DNA of 59,816 nt from Akkermansiaceae bacterium (lineage in GTDB: Bacteria; Verrucomicrobiota; Verrucomicrobiia; Verrucomicrobiales; Akkermansiaceae): assembly GCA_028822935.1 (NCBI GenBank), contig JAPKCM010000027.1:1-59816 (forward strand), in the 5' to 3' direction. Under the pieces are notes generated by a model, which was not told the origin of the DNA, did no database searches, and was given only the letters and a program-made list of their open reading frames with translations. Of this stretch, positions 35,214 through 45,025 are shown piece after piece. A program made the position numbers and the translations under genes. Position 1 is the stretch's first letter; each line of letters begins with the position of its first letter.

Positions 35214-38200
35214 ATGGCACTCTTCCGTCCCCATTTCATCCTGGCCCTTGCCACCCTCTCCGGCCTTGCCCAAGAGGTGCAAAACGACCTCGACCCCCTC
35301 CCGTCAATCGATCTCATCGCCCAGTGGACCTTCGATCAACCTGGTGCGGGCTCTCTGACAGGCAGTGCCAAAATCGAATCCAACTCTCTCATCCGCCCAG
35401 AATACCCTACCTTTCCGGCAAAAAACAAGTCCCTCGTCCTCCCCGAACATCCCGCAGCCTGGCGCATCCGCGAGTCAGATCTCCCCGTTCCCTCTTCGCT
35501 CCGCTTTACGAATGGCGAATCCATTACCATTGAAGCTTGGGTTTCCCTCAATTCCATCTCCTCGAATTCCTTCGCCTACCTCATTGGCAAGGGACGGAAC
35601 AGGAGCAAAACCTTCACTCCTGATAACCAAAACTGGGCACTCCGCCTCAAAGGAGATAAAGGATACGCTCTCCCCACTTTCCTCTTCCGCTCCGCCGGCG
35701 ATCAGTCGGCCTACCATCGCTGGACGGCATCCGAAGGCCTCGACGCCGATGGCGCCTGGCACCATCTCGCCCTCTCCTACACCTTCGGGAAACCCGACTC
35801 CATCGTCGCCTACATCGATGGCACCCGCATCACTCAAGGGAGCTGGGATCTGGGCGGAAAAACAACCCTTCCTCCAGTCTCCGACGCCGACGACATCATA
35901 ATCGGGACCGGCAATGGTGGTTCCGCCTCAAACCAACTCAATGGGGTCCTCGATCAAATCACGATCTACCGCGAGCACCTCTCCAAGGAACTCCTCATCT
36001 CACGGTATCAACATCTCGCTCCGCCCTCGGCCATCGATCCCAATAAGATTCCAACGGACACCGTCCTCGTCGAGATCTGCGAGCAGGGAGTCCCCGGTGG
36101 AAAGACCTGGCCCAAGCAAGACCCCCGCGCCAGCGAATCGTTCACCCTCCCCCATTTCGCCCTCCCTTCACTTCCCTTTCGCTACGTCGCCACCGGAATC
36201 CGAGGCGATCGCAAGCAGCCCTTCCTCCTTCGTGCCACTTCAAAAGTGACCCTCCCCGCCGGAACCCACCGCTTCCTCCTCCGGGGGAGAAACTCCGCCC
36301 GCCTCGTCATCGACAACAAGAGGATCATTCAAACAGGTTTCACCCCATCCTCCGAAGGAGCCCTAGGATATACCACAGACCAAGACGACTTCCTCAATCC
36401 CGGAGACCCCCACTTCCGCTTCGTCACTCCAGGCAATGAAGAAGGCCTCGCCACCTTCACCACCAAAGGAGGACAACACCTCATCTCCATTCAGCAACTC
36501 ATCGGAAGCGGCGGCAATCGCCCCGAACCCGGTGAATTCGTCGTCGCCCTTTCCCTCGAAGGTTCCTCCGACTGGCACGTCCTCACTTCGACCGCCTCAC
36601 CCCTCGCCTACACCGACGAAACTTTCCCCACCTTCAAAAAGGAACACACTCTCTGGGTAAAACAAACCAACCTCGAGCGCCGCACTGCTCTCTTGAGAAA
36701 ACACGCCCCCTACTGGATCAAGCGCCGCGAAGCCGCTCAATCTTATCTCGCTTCGCTTGAAACAATCGTTCTTCCGGCAGCAACTGGAGGTCTTCCGGCA
36801 AACAATCCCATCGACCATTTTTTGAACGCCCGAATCCAAAAAGCTTCGTCTCAAATCAAAGAACACAAACCCGGACAGATTCACTTCTACAAACAAGTCC
36901 TTCCCATTCTCAAAGCGAAATGCTTCTCCTGCCACCAGGGCGAAAAAACAAAGGGCGATCTCGATCTCTCCAGTCTCGCCTCGGCCCTCGAAGGGGGCGA
37001 ATTCGACGGCCCGGCCATCACCACCGGACATCCTGAAAAGAGCGCGCTCTTCGCACGCATCACCAGCGGCGACGAAGACGAACGCATGCCGCCAAAAGGC
37101 GACCTCGTCACACCGGAAGAGCAAGCCCTCATCAAGGGATGGATCACCGAAGGGTCGCATTGGCCGGAGTTCGATGTCGCCCGCATTCATCTCACCGAAC
37201 AAACCGACGATCTTACCTTCCTTCGCCGCGTCTCACTCGACACCATCGGTCTCCCGCCCTCGCTCATAGAAATCCAGAACTTCCTCTCTAATAAATCTCC
37301 TGATCGCCGCGCCAAGGAGGTTGACCGACTCCTCGCCGACCCACGCTGGGCCGACAACTGGATGGGCTACTGGCAGGACATCCTCGCCGAGAATCCCAAC
37401 ATTCTCAACCCAACTCTCAACAACACCGGCCCCTTCCGTTGGTGGCTTTACGAGTCCCTCCTCGATGACAAGCCGCTCGATCTTATGGTCACCGAACTCA
37501 TCCGCATGCAAGGCAGTCAAAAACTCGGCGGCCCGGCCGGTTTCGGACTTGCCTCACAAAACGATGTCCCCATGGCCGCGAAAGGTCTCGTCCTCAGCTC
37601 GGCATTTTTGGGAGTAGAAATGAAGTGCGCTCGCTGCCACGACGCCCCTTCCCACAAGTCCCTTCAAAAGGACCTCTTCGAACTCGCCGCTCTCCTCAAT
37701 CGCGAACCAATCACGGTGCCCAAGACCAGCAGCGTCTCGCTCGAAAGCCTCAGCAAAGGAGGACGCAAACCCTTAATCGAAGTCACTCTCAAGCCCGGAT
37801 CCAAGGTCGCGCCAGCCTGGCCCTTCAAAGAGTTCATCAACCCCGACATCGGCCATCAACTCGCGGAAAACCCATCCGACACCCGCGACCTCCTCGCGGC
37901 ACTCATCACCGCACCACAAAACGAACGCTTCGCTCAGGTCATGGCCAACCGTCTCTGGCAACAAATCATGGGCCGCGGCCTTGTCAAAGCACCCGGGGAT
38001 TGGGAAAAATCCGCTCCCGGTCATCCACCCCTCCTCCGTTGGTTGGGTCACGAACTTGTGCGCAGCAACTACAGCCTGAAACACCTCGCCCGACTCATCC
38101 TCAACTCACACGCCTACCAACGTGCCAATGATCATTCCCTCAAGGAAACATCCCCTCTCTTTACCTCGCCAGTTCCACGCCGACTACGAGCCGAACAAAT

Positions 38201-38900
38201 TGTCGACTCCCTCTTCCACGCCACCGGGAAACCTTTCCGCACCGAAGAAATGAACATCGATATCGATGGCCGACGTCCCCTCACTAGCAGCATCTCTCTT
38301 GGTCAACCGCGCCGCGCCTGGATGCTCGCCAGCCTTTCCAACGAACGGGATCGCCTCAGCCTGACCTTGCCCCGCGTGCAAGCCGTTTCGGATGTCCTTT
38401 CGGCCTTCGGTTGGACCGCCAGCCGGCAATCCTCGACCAGCTCCCGCAGCACCGATCCCAGCGCTCTGCAACCCGCCATCCTTTCCAACGGCACGATGAG
38501 CATCTGGCTCACGCGTCTCTCCGACGACCATGCTCTCACTGACTTTTCATTAAAGGATCAATCACTCGACACCTTCCTCGAACAACTCTTCCTGAAACTT
38601 CTCACCCGCAAACCCACGGCTGGGGAACTGAAACTCTACCGTGCCCATCTCTCCCCCGGCTATCAATCGCGCATTGTCGAAACCAGCCTAACGCCTCCTC
38701 TCAAAAAGATCCGCCCGCCCCGCTACGTCTCCTGGTATAACCATCTCGATCCCATCGCTGACGAAATCCGCCGCAAGGAAATCATCGCCGCACGCGCTGG
38801 TGACCCACCCACCAAACGTCTCGACCCAGCCTGGCGCGAGCGTTTTGAAGACCTCCTCTGGTCCATCGTCAATTCGCCCGAATGGATCTACACCCCATAA
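35214..38900 (+). CDS. PSD1-type cytochrome c/LamG protein (DUF1549-DUF1553)
   Basis: 1228-residue exported protein; start ATG 35214 gives the signal peptide [20 protein letters not shown], unlike the longer frame from 35028. The order is LamG-like (about 30-265), a PA14-like part (about 275-470), a planctomycete-type cytochrome c domain with CFSCHQG (570-576) and a later MPPKGDL, then DUF1549 (DFL-type [23 protein letters not shown], and a second CXXCH, CARCH, at 805-809), and DUF1553 ([30 protein letters not shown]). Common in Planctomycetes and Verrucomicrobia. It forms a pair with the DUF1501 gene 11 bases later. The function is unestablished; redox or surface roles are speculative. Confidence 0.9.
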   Translation: MALFRPHFILALATLSGLAQEVQNDLDPLPSIDLIAQWTFDQPGAGSLTGSAKIESNSLIRPEYPTFPAKNKSLVLPEHPAAWRIRESDLPVPSSLRFTNGESITIEAWVSLNSISSNSFAYLIGKGRNRSKTFTPDNQNWALRLKGDKGYALPTFLFRSAGDQSAYHRWTASEGLDADGAWHHLALSYTFGKPDSIVAYIDGTRITQGSWDLGGKTTLPPVSDADDIIIGTGNGGSASNQLNGVLDQITIYREHLSKELLISRYQHLAPPSAIDPNKIPTDTVLVEICEQGVPGGKTWPKQDPRASESFTLPHFALPSLPFRYVATGIRGDRKQPFLLRATSKVTLPAGTHRFLLRGRNSARLVIDNKRIIQTGFTPSSEGALGYTTDQDDFLNPGDPHFRFVTPGNEEGLATFTTKGGQHLISIQQLIGSGGNRPEPGEFVVALSLEGSSDWHVLTSTASPLAYTDETFPTFKKEHTLWVKQTNLERRTALLRKHAPYWIKRREAAQSYLASLETIVLPAATGGLPANNPIDHFLNARIQKASSQIKEHKPGQIHFYKQVLPILKAKCFSCHQGEKTKGDLDLSSLASALEGGEFDGPAITTGHPEKSALFARITSGDEDERMPPKGDLVTPEEQALIKGWITEGSHWPEFDVARIHLTEQTDDLTFLRRVSLDTIGLPPSLIEIQNFLSNKSPDRRAKEVDRLLADPRWADNWMGYWQDILAENPNILNPTLNNTGPFRWWLYESLLDDKPLDLMVTELIRMQGSQKLGGPAGFGLASQNDVPMAAKGLVLSSAFLGVEMKCARCHDAPSHKSLQKDLFELAALLNREPITVPKTSSVSLESLSKGGRKPLIEVTLKPGSKVAPAWPFKEFINPDIGHQLAENPSDTRDLLAALITAPQNERFAQVMANRLWQQIMGRGLVKAPGDWEKSAPGHPPLLRWLGHELVRSNYSLKHLARLILNSHAYQRANDHSLKETSPLFTSPVPRRLRAEQIVDSLFHATGKPFRTEEMNIDIDGRRPLTSSISLGQPRRAWMLASLSNERDRLSLTLPRVQAVSDVLSAFGWTASRQSSTSSRSTDPSALQPAILSNGTMSIWLTRLSDDHALTDFSLKDQSLDTFLEQLFLKLLTRKPTAGELKLYRAHLSPGYQSRIVETSLTPPLKKIRPPRYVSWYNHLDPIADEIRRKEIIAARAGDPPTKRLDPAWRERFEDLLWSIVNSPEWIYTP

Positions 38901-38911
38901 CTCTCACTGAC

Positions 38912-40168
38912 ATGAATCGCCGCCACTTTCTCCAAACTTCATCGCTTGCTGCGCTCTCAACCCAAGCCTCCGCAAAAGCGGATGCCCCGAAAGGAAAAGC
39001 CGAACACTGCATCCTCATCTGGCTCGGTGGCGGCATGTCGCAAGTCGATACCTTTGACCCTAAAAAACAAGGCAGCTCCAAAATGCCCTTCGTCGCCGGC
39101 TCGGACTACCCCTCCATCGAGACAGCCGTTCGCGGAGTAAAAATCTCCGAGCATTTGTCAAAAACAGCCCGCTTCATGGACCGCATCACGGCGGTCCGTT
39201 CAATTAGCCATCAACTCATCGACGAGCACGCGCTTGCGTCCAACTTCGTGCACACCGGACGTCCCATCAGCGGATCCACCACCTATCCCTCGATCGGTTC
39301 TATCATTACCCAGCAACGGGGCTCGGCCAATCCCGATGTCCCCGCCTACATGCTCATCGGCTTTCCAAATGTCAGCCGCGGCCCCGGATTTCTAGGGGCT
39401 CAACACGGCAATATTTACCTCACCGATCTCAAGTCCGGACCCGCCGGATTCACCCGTCCGGATTTCCTCACCAACGAACGCATTGCAACCCGCAAGAGGC
39501 TCCTCAAACCGCTTCAGGACCGAATCCCCGCAGACTCCGTTTTGGCCGACTACGAGAGGGCCCAAACCGAAGCCCTCCGTCTCGCCGGACCGAGCTTCAT
39601 GAAAAATTTCAATCTCAGCTCCGAGCCCGCCGATCTTCGGAACTCCTATCAAAGCGAATTCGGTCAACGCTGCCTCCTCGCCCGTCGCTTGGTTCAGGAC
39701 GGCGTCCGCTTTGTCGAACTCTCCCACAACCCGGGCTTCATCAACGGCACCGGTTGGGACACCCACGGCAAAGGACAACTTAAACAACACGCACTCATTC
39801 AAGACCTCGACAACGGCCTCGCCACCCTCATGGGCGATCTCGAAGAAAAGGGCCTCCTCGACAAAACCCTCATTGTCCTCGCCACCGAATTCGGACGCCC
39901 ACCCGAGTTCGACGGAAATGGCGGCCGCGGCCATCAAGGCTCGGCATTCTCGCTCGTCCTCGCCGGAGGTGGTCTAAATCATCAAGGCGCTTTCGGTTCC
40001 ACCGACAAGCTCTCTAAAAAAGTCGTCGAAAATCCGGTTTCCATTCCCGACTTCCACGCCACGATTCATGCCGCCCTGGGAATCAATCCCCACCACGAAC
40101 TCATGGACGGCACCCGCCCCGTCCCCATCACTGATGGAGGCACTCCCATCGCAACTCTCTTTTCCTAA
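38912..40168 (+). CDS. DUF1501 protein, Tat-exported sulfatase-fold partner of PSD1
   Basis: 418-residue protein starting at ATG 38912 with a twin-arginine signal [16 protein letters not shown]. The body has the DUF1501 pattern: [18 protein letters not shown], then [21 protein letters not shown] and [17 protein letters not shown], consistent with an alkaline phosphatase/sulfatase-like fold. DUF1501 genes nearly always follow a PSD1 gene, as here. Activity unknown. The pair lies on the plus strand between two minus-strand sialic acid operons and ends 21 bases from the convergent epimerase gene. Confidence 0.92.
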   Translation: MNRRHFLQTSSLAALSTQASAKADAPKGKAEHCILIWLGGGMSQVDTFDPKKQGSSKMPFVAGSDYPSIETAVRGVKISEHLSKTARFMDRITAVRSISHQLIDEHALASNFVHTGRPISGSTTYPSIGSIITQQRGSANPDVPAYMLIGFPNVSRGPGFLGAQHGNIYLTDLKSGPAGFTRPDFLTNERIATRKRLLKPLQDRIPADSVLADYERAQTEALRLAGPSFMKNFNLSSEPADLRNSYQSEFGQRCLLARRLVQDGVRFVELSHNPGFINGTGWDTHGKGQLKQHALIQDLDNGLATLMGDLEEKGLLDKTLIVLATEFGRPPEFDGNGGRGHQGSAFSLVLAGGGLNHQGAFGSTDKLSKKVVENPVSIPDFHATIHAALGINPHHELMDGTRPVPITDGGTPIATLFS

Positions 40169-40189
40169 GGAAATCATCACCGACCATCC

Positions 40190-41383
40190 CTACGTTTTAT
40201 CTACACCTGCTGAGTCCAGCAACTGCCAGCAATACCACTGCATCCGCGGCAAATGAAATGGCCCTTTGAATTGATTCCCTTTCAAAGGCGACGAGACGCC
40301 ACCATCGCGATACAAATACCCAAACCACTCCCCATGCTCCCGGTCACAAAATTTTTCATGAGCATAGTCATGAATCATCCGATGCCACTTGGCATACTTT
40401 TCCTCCCCCGTTAATTGATACGCCAGCAGGGTCGCAATGATCGCCTCGCACTGAGGCCACCAGAATTTCATGTCATGCCAGTATTCTTGCACCGGCTTGT
40501 CGTAGACATCCTTGAAATAAAGGATTCCTCCGTGCTCCTCGTCCCACCCGCGTTTCCACATGTAGTCGAGCATGCGACATCCGAGGTCGATCAGCTCCGG
40601 ATCATTCCCCCGCCGCTTTGCTTCATCTAAAATAAACCACGCTCCCTCAATCGCGTGTCCCGGATTTAAGGTGCGCGCATCAATGTGATCCACTACTTCC
40701 CCGTCCATCCCGATCTGCTCCATGACACACTCGATGTCATCCTTCACGAACTCACGGATCTCTCCAATAAACTCATCGATCTTACGCTCCGCCAAGGCAT
40801 CACCTCCATTGGCCACCAAGACCTGGGCCACTTGCAAAAAGATCATGGGCACGCCGATTCCCTTCGTCTGCCTTTCTTCTGTCCACTTCGCTTCGCCCGT
40901 CGCCACACTCCCGTCGGCGTAGTCCATGCATCGCGCAAAAAGTTCTCGAGCTTCGCTCAGCCAAGCAACTTCCCCCGATGCCTTTCCATAAGCCGCATAA
41001 GCCATCACCGTAAAAGCCTCTGAGAAAAAATACCGTCGCTTCCTGAGTGGTTTCCCTTCCCGGGTCACCAAGAAGAACATCCGACCGTCTTCATCGAAAC
41101 AATTGTCTCTCAGAAACTCGACCCCACTCTTTGCTGCCGCTAGCCACTCCGGCCGCTTCTCAACCGTGTTACAAAGAGTCGATAACATCCACGCAAAGCG
41201 CCCCTGCAACCACACCGACTTATCATCGTCGATCAGAGTTCCATCTTGGTCCCTCATCGACAGATAGCCGCCATATTCCTGATCCACGATCTCCGGCATC
41301 CAAAAACCCAGCGTGTCATCCAAAAGACTCGAGCGATAAAAATCCCGCAAGCCCTCAAGTTCTTCTTTGCTATATCCACTCAT
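40190..41383 (-). CDS. N-acylglucosamine 2-epimerase (AGE/RenBP type)
   Basis: 397-residue alpha/alpha-barrel enzyme that interconverts ManNAc and GlcNAc. Family blocks with the catalytic histidines are present: NPGHAIEGAWFILDEA and FKGPFHLPRMQW. SVWLQGRFAWMLSTL and the WWPQCEA block also match. Start chosen at 41383 because the ATG overlaps the upstream stop in TGATG; ATG at 41401 is an alternative. It is the last gene of the lyase-transporter-epimerase operon, so it would turn ManNAc from sialic acid cleavage into GlcNAc, as in the Bacteroides-type pathway, in place of NanK/NanE. A GlcNAc kinase is not in the window. Confidence 0.93.
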   Translation of the reverse strand: MSGYSKEELEGLRDFYRSSLLDDTLGFWMPEIVDQEYGGYLSMRDQDGTLIDDDKSVWLQGRFAWMLSTLCNTVEKRPEWLAAAKSGVEFLRDNCFDEDGRMFFLVTREGKPLRKRRYFFSEAFTVMAYAAYGKASGEVAWLSEARELFARCMDYADGSVATGEAKWTEERQTKGIGVPMIFLQVAQVLVANGGDALAERKIDEFIGEIREFVKDDIECVMEQIGMDGEVVDHIDARTLNPGHAIEGAWFILDEAKRRGNDPELIDLGCRMLDYMWKRGWDEEHGGILYFKDVYDKPVQEYWHDMKFWWPQCEAIIATLLAYQLTGEEKYAKWHRMIHDYAHEKFCDREHGEWFGYLYRDGGVSSPLKGNQFKGPFHLPRMQWYCWQLLDSAGVDKT

Positions 41384-44001
41384 CACTTTTTCAGGGTCCA
41401 AACCGTCAGTCCGGCCACTTCCTCATCGGACGCCCGCATCACAAATCCCAAAATCAAGCCCGATAACAAGGTCGCGAAAAAGCCCACGGCTCCGTAGAGC
41501 AAGGGCATCAGATCAATCACGCCCGCTTCGTTCAAAAAGTAGACCGTCACCACTGTCACCACCCCACAGATCAAGGCCAAGAGCCCCGCTTTCCCATTGG
41601 GTCGCCTCGAAAAGATCCCTAGAGCAAACAAACCACCCAAGGGCCCCAGCGCAAAACCAATGAAGCGGTTGAACAACATGAACACTTCATCCGTTTTGAT
41701 CATCGCTAGGTAACTCGAGACTCCGATTCCAATCAATCCCAGGATGATCACGACCCACTTCGCCACCCCAAGCCGCTGCGCGTCGTTGCTTTGCGGCTTC
41801 AACAACCTTCCATAAACATCCGTCACAAAAGCCGTCGCCACCGAGTTGAGCGAGCTGGAAATCGTCGACTGCGCCGCCGCAAAAACGCCCGCAATAATCA
41901 GACCCGCCACTCCCATCGGCAAATTCTGCATGATGAAAAAGGGCAACACGCTATCCTTCGCCGGAAGCGCCGGGTCCATCAACTCAGGCTGATCTTGATA
42001 AAAGACAAAGAGGGCCGTTCCCAAGCCGAAGAAAATCGCCGACCCGATGAGCACCATCCCGATATTCATCCACAAGGCGCGCGCCGCATCCTTCTCCGAA
42101 GGCGTCGTGACATAACGCTGCACCACATCCTGCCCCGAAGTGTAAGAAGGCAAGTTCGCCATCATGAACGCCACAAACAAAACAAAGCCCGAAGTCGATC
42201 CCTTCGCGATCGAAAGATCTCCAAAACTCCAGCTTGCCGTGATCCCTTTTCCCTGCTCACTCATCGCTGATCCGACCGCGCTAATCCCACCGTCCACCTG
42301 CGAAACAATCAGTCCAAAACACAACAGCGCTCCGCCAATCAAGACTAAGGCCTGAATCGCATCGGTCCACACCACCGCTTCGATTCCACCCATCACGGTG
42401 TAAATCACGCACAACACTCCGATCACCGCGATCGCGGCAAAGATATTAATATCCGTGACGCTCGATAAGGCCAACGCCGGGAGATAAAGCACAATCGCCA
42501 CCCGCCCCACGTGAAAGAGCATGAAGGTAATGCTCCCAATCACGCGGGTCGCCACGTTAAATCGTTTTTCAAGATATTCGTAGGCCGTCGTGATATTAAG
42601 CCGACGATAAAACGGCAGGTAAAACATCACCACCAAGGGTACGATAATCAAGATAGGCCACTGCCCGATGTAGCCATTCCAATTTGTGGCATAAGCGGTT
42701 CCTGGCACCGCCATAAAGGTGATCGCCGACAGCATCGTCGCAAAAATCGAAAGTCCCGCCACCCAGAAGGGAACGCGCTGACCACCTCTAAAATACGCAT
42801 CGGTCGTCGAAGCCGACTCCCGCTTCATGAACCAATATCCGATGCCCACCATCCCCAATAAATAGACTGCCACGACCACCCAATTCACCACCCCAAAGTC
42901 CAACTTCGAGCCACCCACCTCTGCGATCAACACCTGTGGCGACCGAACTCCCGGCTTAATTTCCCCGGTCGGAATGATCACCTTTCCATTCCACAAAACC
43001 ACCGGAGTCGTCACCGGAGCGAAGGTCCCCTCAAGCGGCAAACTCCCCGCCTCCGCCCAGCGATCCGTCACGGTATTATAAGACAGAATCGCTCCAGGAA
43101 ATCCCGGATGCTCCATTCCCTGACCGTCGATCTCCGGTCGTGCCGCTACCTGCTCCGCTAAAAAAGGAACCGTAACCCCACCCAACATCAAAAAAGAACT
43201 CGCCCCCGCCGGCACCGCCATCGAGGGAGCCGCCGATCTCGCCTCAGGCATATCCGCGAGCCGCTTCCACTGCCCGGAAGAGACATTCAGCTCCCAAGCA
43301 TCCTTAAGAAAATCCAAACCAAAAATACGATCCTCTTTCTCCTCCTCCGAATCCGCATTATCCCGTCCGCCAAAGAGGTAAAACGTCCCACCCTTCACTC
43401 CGCCTACAGCATACATCCTGCCTCGTGCCCCTTCAGGCCAACCCAAAGTTTCCCACTCCGATTCATCATTCATCGAGTAAAACTCCCTGATCGTCTCATC
43501 TCCATTCGTTCCTGCCCCGACAATGAGTGTCCCATCAACTACCGCAGCAAGTCCTTCAGCAAGTGGAACAGGAAGAGACGGCGCCCTCCCTACGATCACC
43601 TCGCCATTCTCGACCTTCACCTGATAACTCTCCCTCAGGCACCCCGAGTCATTCTTACCCCCCATGAACCAGCACGAGCCATCATCCAGGCTCGCCGACA
43701 TCCCGTAACCTACTGCCTGCGGCAGCGTCGCCGCCGATTTCTCCCACTCCCCACCCTCCTTCAGCGGCAGGACGTAAATATCATCGTAATAGATCTTCTT
43801 CCCATCTTCCCACGGCCGCCCGTCAGGGAAATTCGCCCCACCGGCTACCACCAAAAAGTCCTCCCCATTCTCCGAGACTACTCCAGAAAAGGCGCCCGCA
43901 AAACCTTCCCGATCAGGAAGATCAGGCAAACGATCCCATTCCAAAGCACCCCATGCCGAGGCCAAACCCAGAAACCAGACAACTAACAGTCTTGTGATCA
44001 T
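41383..44001 (-). CDS. Fusion of NanM-like kelch mutarotase and sodium:solute symporter
   Basis: 872-residue protein. Signal peptide (to about 18), then a six-bladed kelch propeller (20-365; LVVAGGANFPDG, CWFMGGKND, LFGGRDNADSEEEKED) like N-acetylneuraminate mutarotase NanM / cyclically permuted mutarotases. From about 370 it continues into a full SSS transporter of about 13 helices (NWVVVAVYLLGMVGIGYWFM, SGQDVVQRYV, LIIAGVFAAAQSTISSSLNS). Sodium-driven sialic acid transporters belong to this family. So one chain would equilibrate the anomer of released sialic acid outside and import it. Start overlaps the lyase stop by four bases; the epimerase start overlaps its stop. Confidence 0.9.
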   Translation of the reverse strand: MITRLLVVWFLGLASAWGALEWDRLPDLPDREGFAGAFSGVVSENGEDFLVVAGGANFPDGRPWEDGKKIYYDDIYVLPLKEGGEWEKSAATLPQAVGYGMSASLDDGSCWFMGGKNDSGCLRESYQVKVENGEVIVGRAPSLPVPLAEGLAAVVDGTLIVGAGTNGDETIREFYSMNDESEWETLGWPEGARGRMYAVGGVKGGTFYLFGGRDNADSEEEKEDRIFGLDFLKDAWELNVSSGQWKRLADMPEARSAAPSMAVPAGASSFLMLGGVTVPFLAEQVAARPEIDGQGMEHPGFPGAILSYNTVTDRWAEAGSLPLEGTFAPVTTPVVLWNGKVIIPTGEIKPGVRSPQVLIAEVGGSKLDFGVVNWVVVAVYLLGMVGIGYWFMKRESASTTDAYFRGGQRVPFWVAGLSIFATMLSAITFMAVPGTAYATNWNGYIGQWPILIIVPLVVMFYLPFYRRLNITTAYEYLEKRFNVATRVIGSITFMLFHVGRVAIVLYLPALALSSVTDINIFAAIAVIGVLCVIYTVMGGIEAVVWTDAIQALVLIGGALLCFGLIVSQVDGGISAVGSAMSEQGKGITASWSFGDLSIAKGSTSGFVLFVAFMMANLPSYTSGQDVVQRYVTTPSEKDAARALWMNIGMVLIGSAIFFGLGTALFVFYQDQPELMDPALPAKDSVLPFFIMQNLPMGVAGLIIAGVFAAAQSTISSSLNSVATAFVTDVYGRLLKPQSNDAQRLGVAKWVVIILGLIGIGVSSYLAMIKTDEVFMLFNRFIGFALGPLGGLFALGIFSRRPNGKAGLLALICGVVTVVTVYFLNEAGVIDLMPLLYGAVGFFATLLSGLILGFVMRASDEEVAGLTVWTLKK

Positions 44002-44915
44002 GCCGAGACACTGACGTCCTGACCCACCCAGTCAAACCATCCCATTTCCTCCAAGCTCTTGCGCAAGGCCGCAACCTGCTCTGGAGCCGCCGGATCAATC
44101 GGACGACGCACCGGACCACAATCAATCCCCACCATCGACATCATCACCTTCAGCGAAGCCCGACCACAGGTTCCAAACATCGCCGCAATCATCTCCAGCG
44201 CACGCGATTGCCAGAGCCGGGCCTCTTCAAAATCACCCGCTTCAACCGCTACCCTCACTCGATCATAAATCGGAGCAGCATAATTATAGGTACTTCCCAC
44301 CGCTGCCTTAAAACCTTGCGCTACCGACATCAGATAGGCCTCATCCGATCCCGCAAGAAACTCCAAGCCAGGCCCCACCTTTTCCAGCAGCGGCAGATTA
44401 TGGAGACTCCCGCCATCGGAATACTTAATTCCGCAAAACGTGGGCAAGCGATCCATCGCTCGATCCGTCAGTTTCATCGGATCAAGAGTGACGCCCGACA
44501 AAAAAGGAATGTGATAGTAATAAAAAGGCGTCTTGGGTGCCGCCTCGACAATCGGAAGAAGCCCCTCCACCAACGCCTCTTCACCACTGACTTTGAAATA
44601 ACCCGTGGGTGTCGCCGAAACAGCATCAGCTCCGATCGATTCAGCATGTCCGGCCAGCTCAGCCGACGCCTTCAAGCTATTATGTCCCACCTGAACAAAA
44701 GTTCTCATCCTACCCTTCGCCGACGTCACATAAGCTTCCGCCACGGCTCTCCGTTCCTCATCGGTCAGGGACATCCCCTCACCCGTGCTTCCTGCAATGT
44801 AGATTCCTGTGATTCCCTTCGACTCAAGATGATCCACCACCTTGGGAACGATCCCCACATTTAACTCTCCATGCTCATCCATCGGCGACACAACAGCCGC
44901 CACCAATCCACTCAT
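43998..44915 (-). CDS. nanA: N-acetylneuraminate lyase (DapA superfamily)
   Basis: 305-residue cytoplasmic class I aldolase that cleaves Neu5Ac to ManNAc and pyruvate. Motifs: AGSTGEGMSL (41-50), the carboxylate-binding loop; FYYYHIPF with the catalytic Tyr at about 134; CGIKYSDGG with the Schiff-base Lys at 164. The YYYHIP and IKYSD forms agree with lyases rather than dihydrodipicolinate synthases. I chose ATG 44915 because GGAG sits nine bases before it; ATG 44930 is possible and the frame is open to 45038. First gene of the operon with the mutarotase-symporter and epimerase, divergent from the regulator. Confidence 0.92.
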   Translation of the reverse strand: MSGLVAAVVSPMDEHGELNVGIVPKVVDHLESKGITGIYIAGSTGEGMSLTDEERRAVAEAYVTSAKGRMRTFVQVGHNSLKASAELAGHAESIGADAVSATPTGYFKVSGEEALVEGLLPIVEAAPKTPFYYYHIPFLSGVTLDPMKLTDRAMDRLPTFCGIKYSDGGSLHNLPLLEKVGPGLEFLAGSDEAYLMSVAQGFKAAVGSTYNYAAPIYDRVRVAVEAGDFEEARLWQSRALEMIAAMFGTCGRASLKVMMSMVGIDCGPVRRPIDPAAPEQVAALRKSLEEMGWFDWVGQDVSVSA

Positions 44916-44987
44916 TTTTAAAGGCTCCATTTCAATAACGTTGCCCAAGTATCTCCACCGGAACAAGAACAGAGCTTGAAATTCCTT

Positions 44988-45025
44988 GGTATGATGGACC
45001 AACCAGTTAGCATACCCATCATGCC
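44988..45025. promoter_or_regulatory. Palindromic operator candidate between lyase operon and regulator
   Basis: GGTATGATGG (44988-44997) and CCATCATGCC (45016-45025) form an inverted repeat with 9 of 10 pairs and 18 bases between arms. Nested in it is GGTATG...CATACC. It lies 73 bases before the lyase start and overlaps the 5' end of the GntR-type regulator gene, the usual place for an autoregulated divergent control site. Confidence 0.5.
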
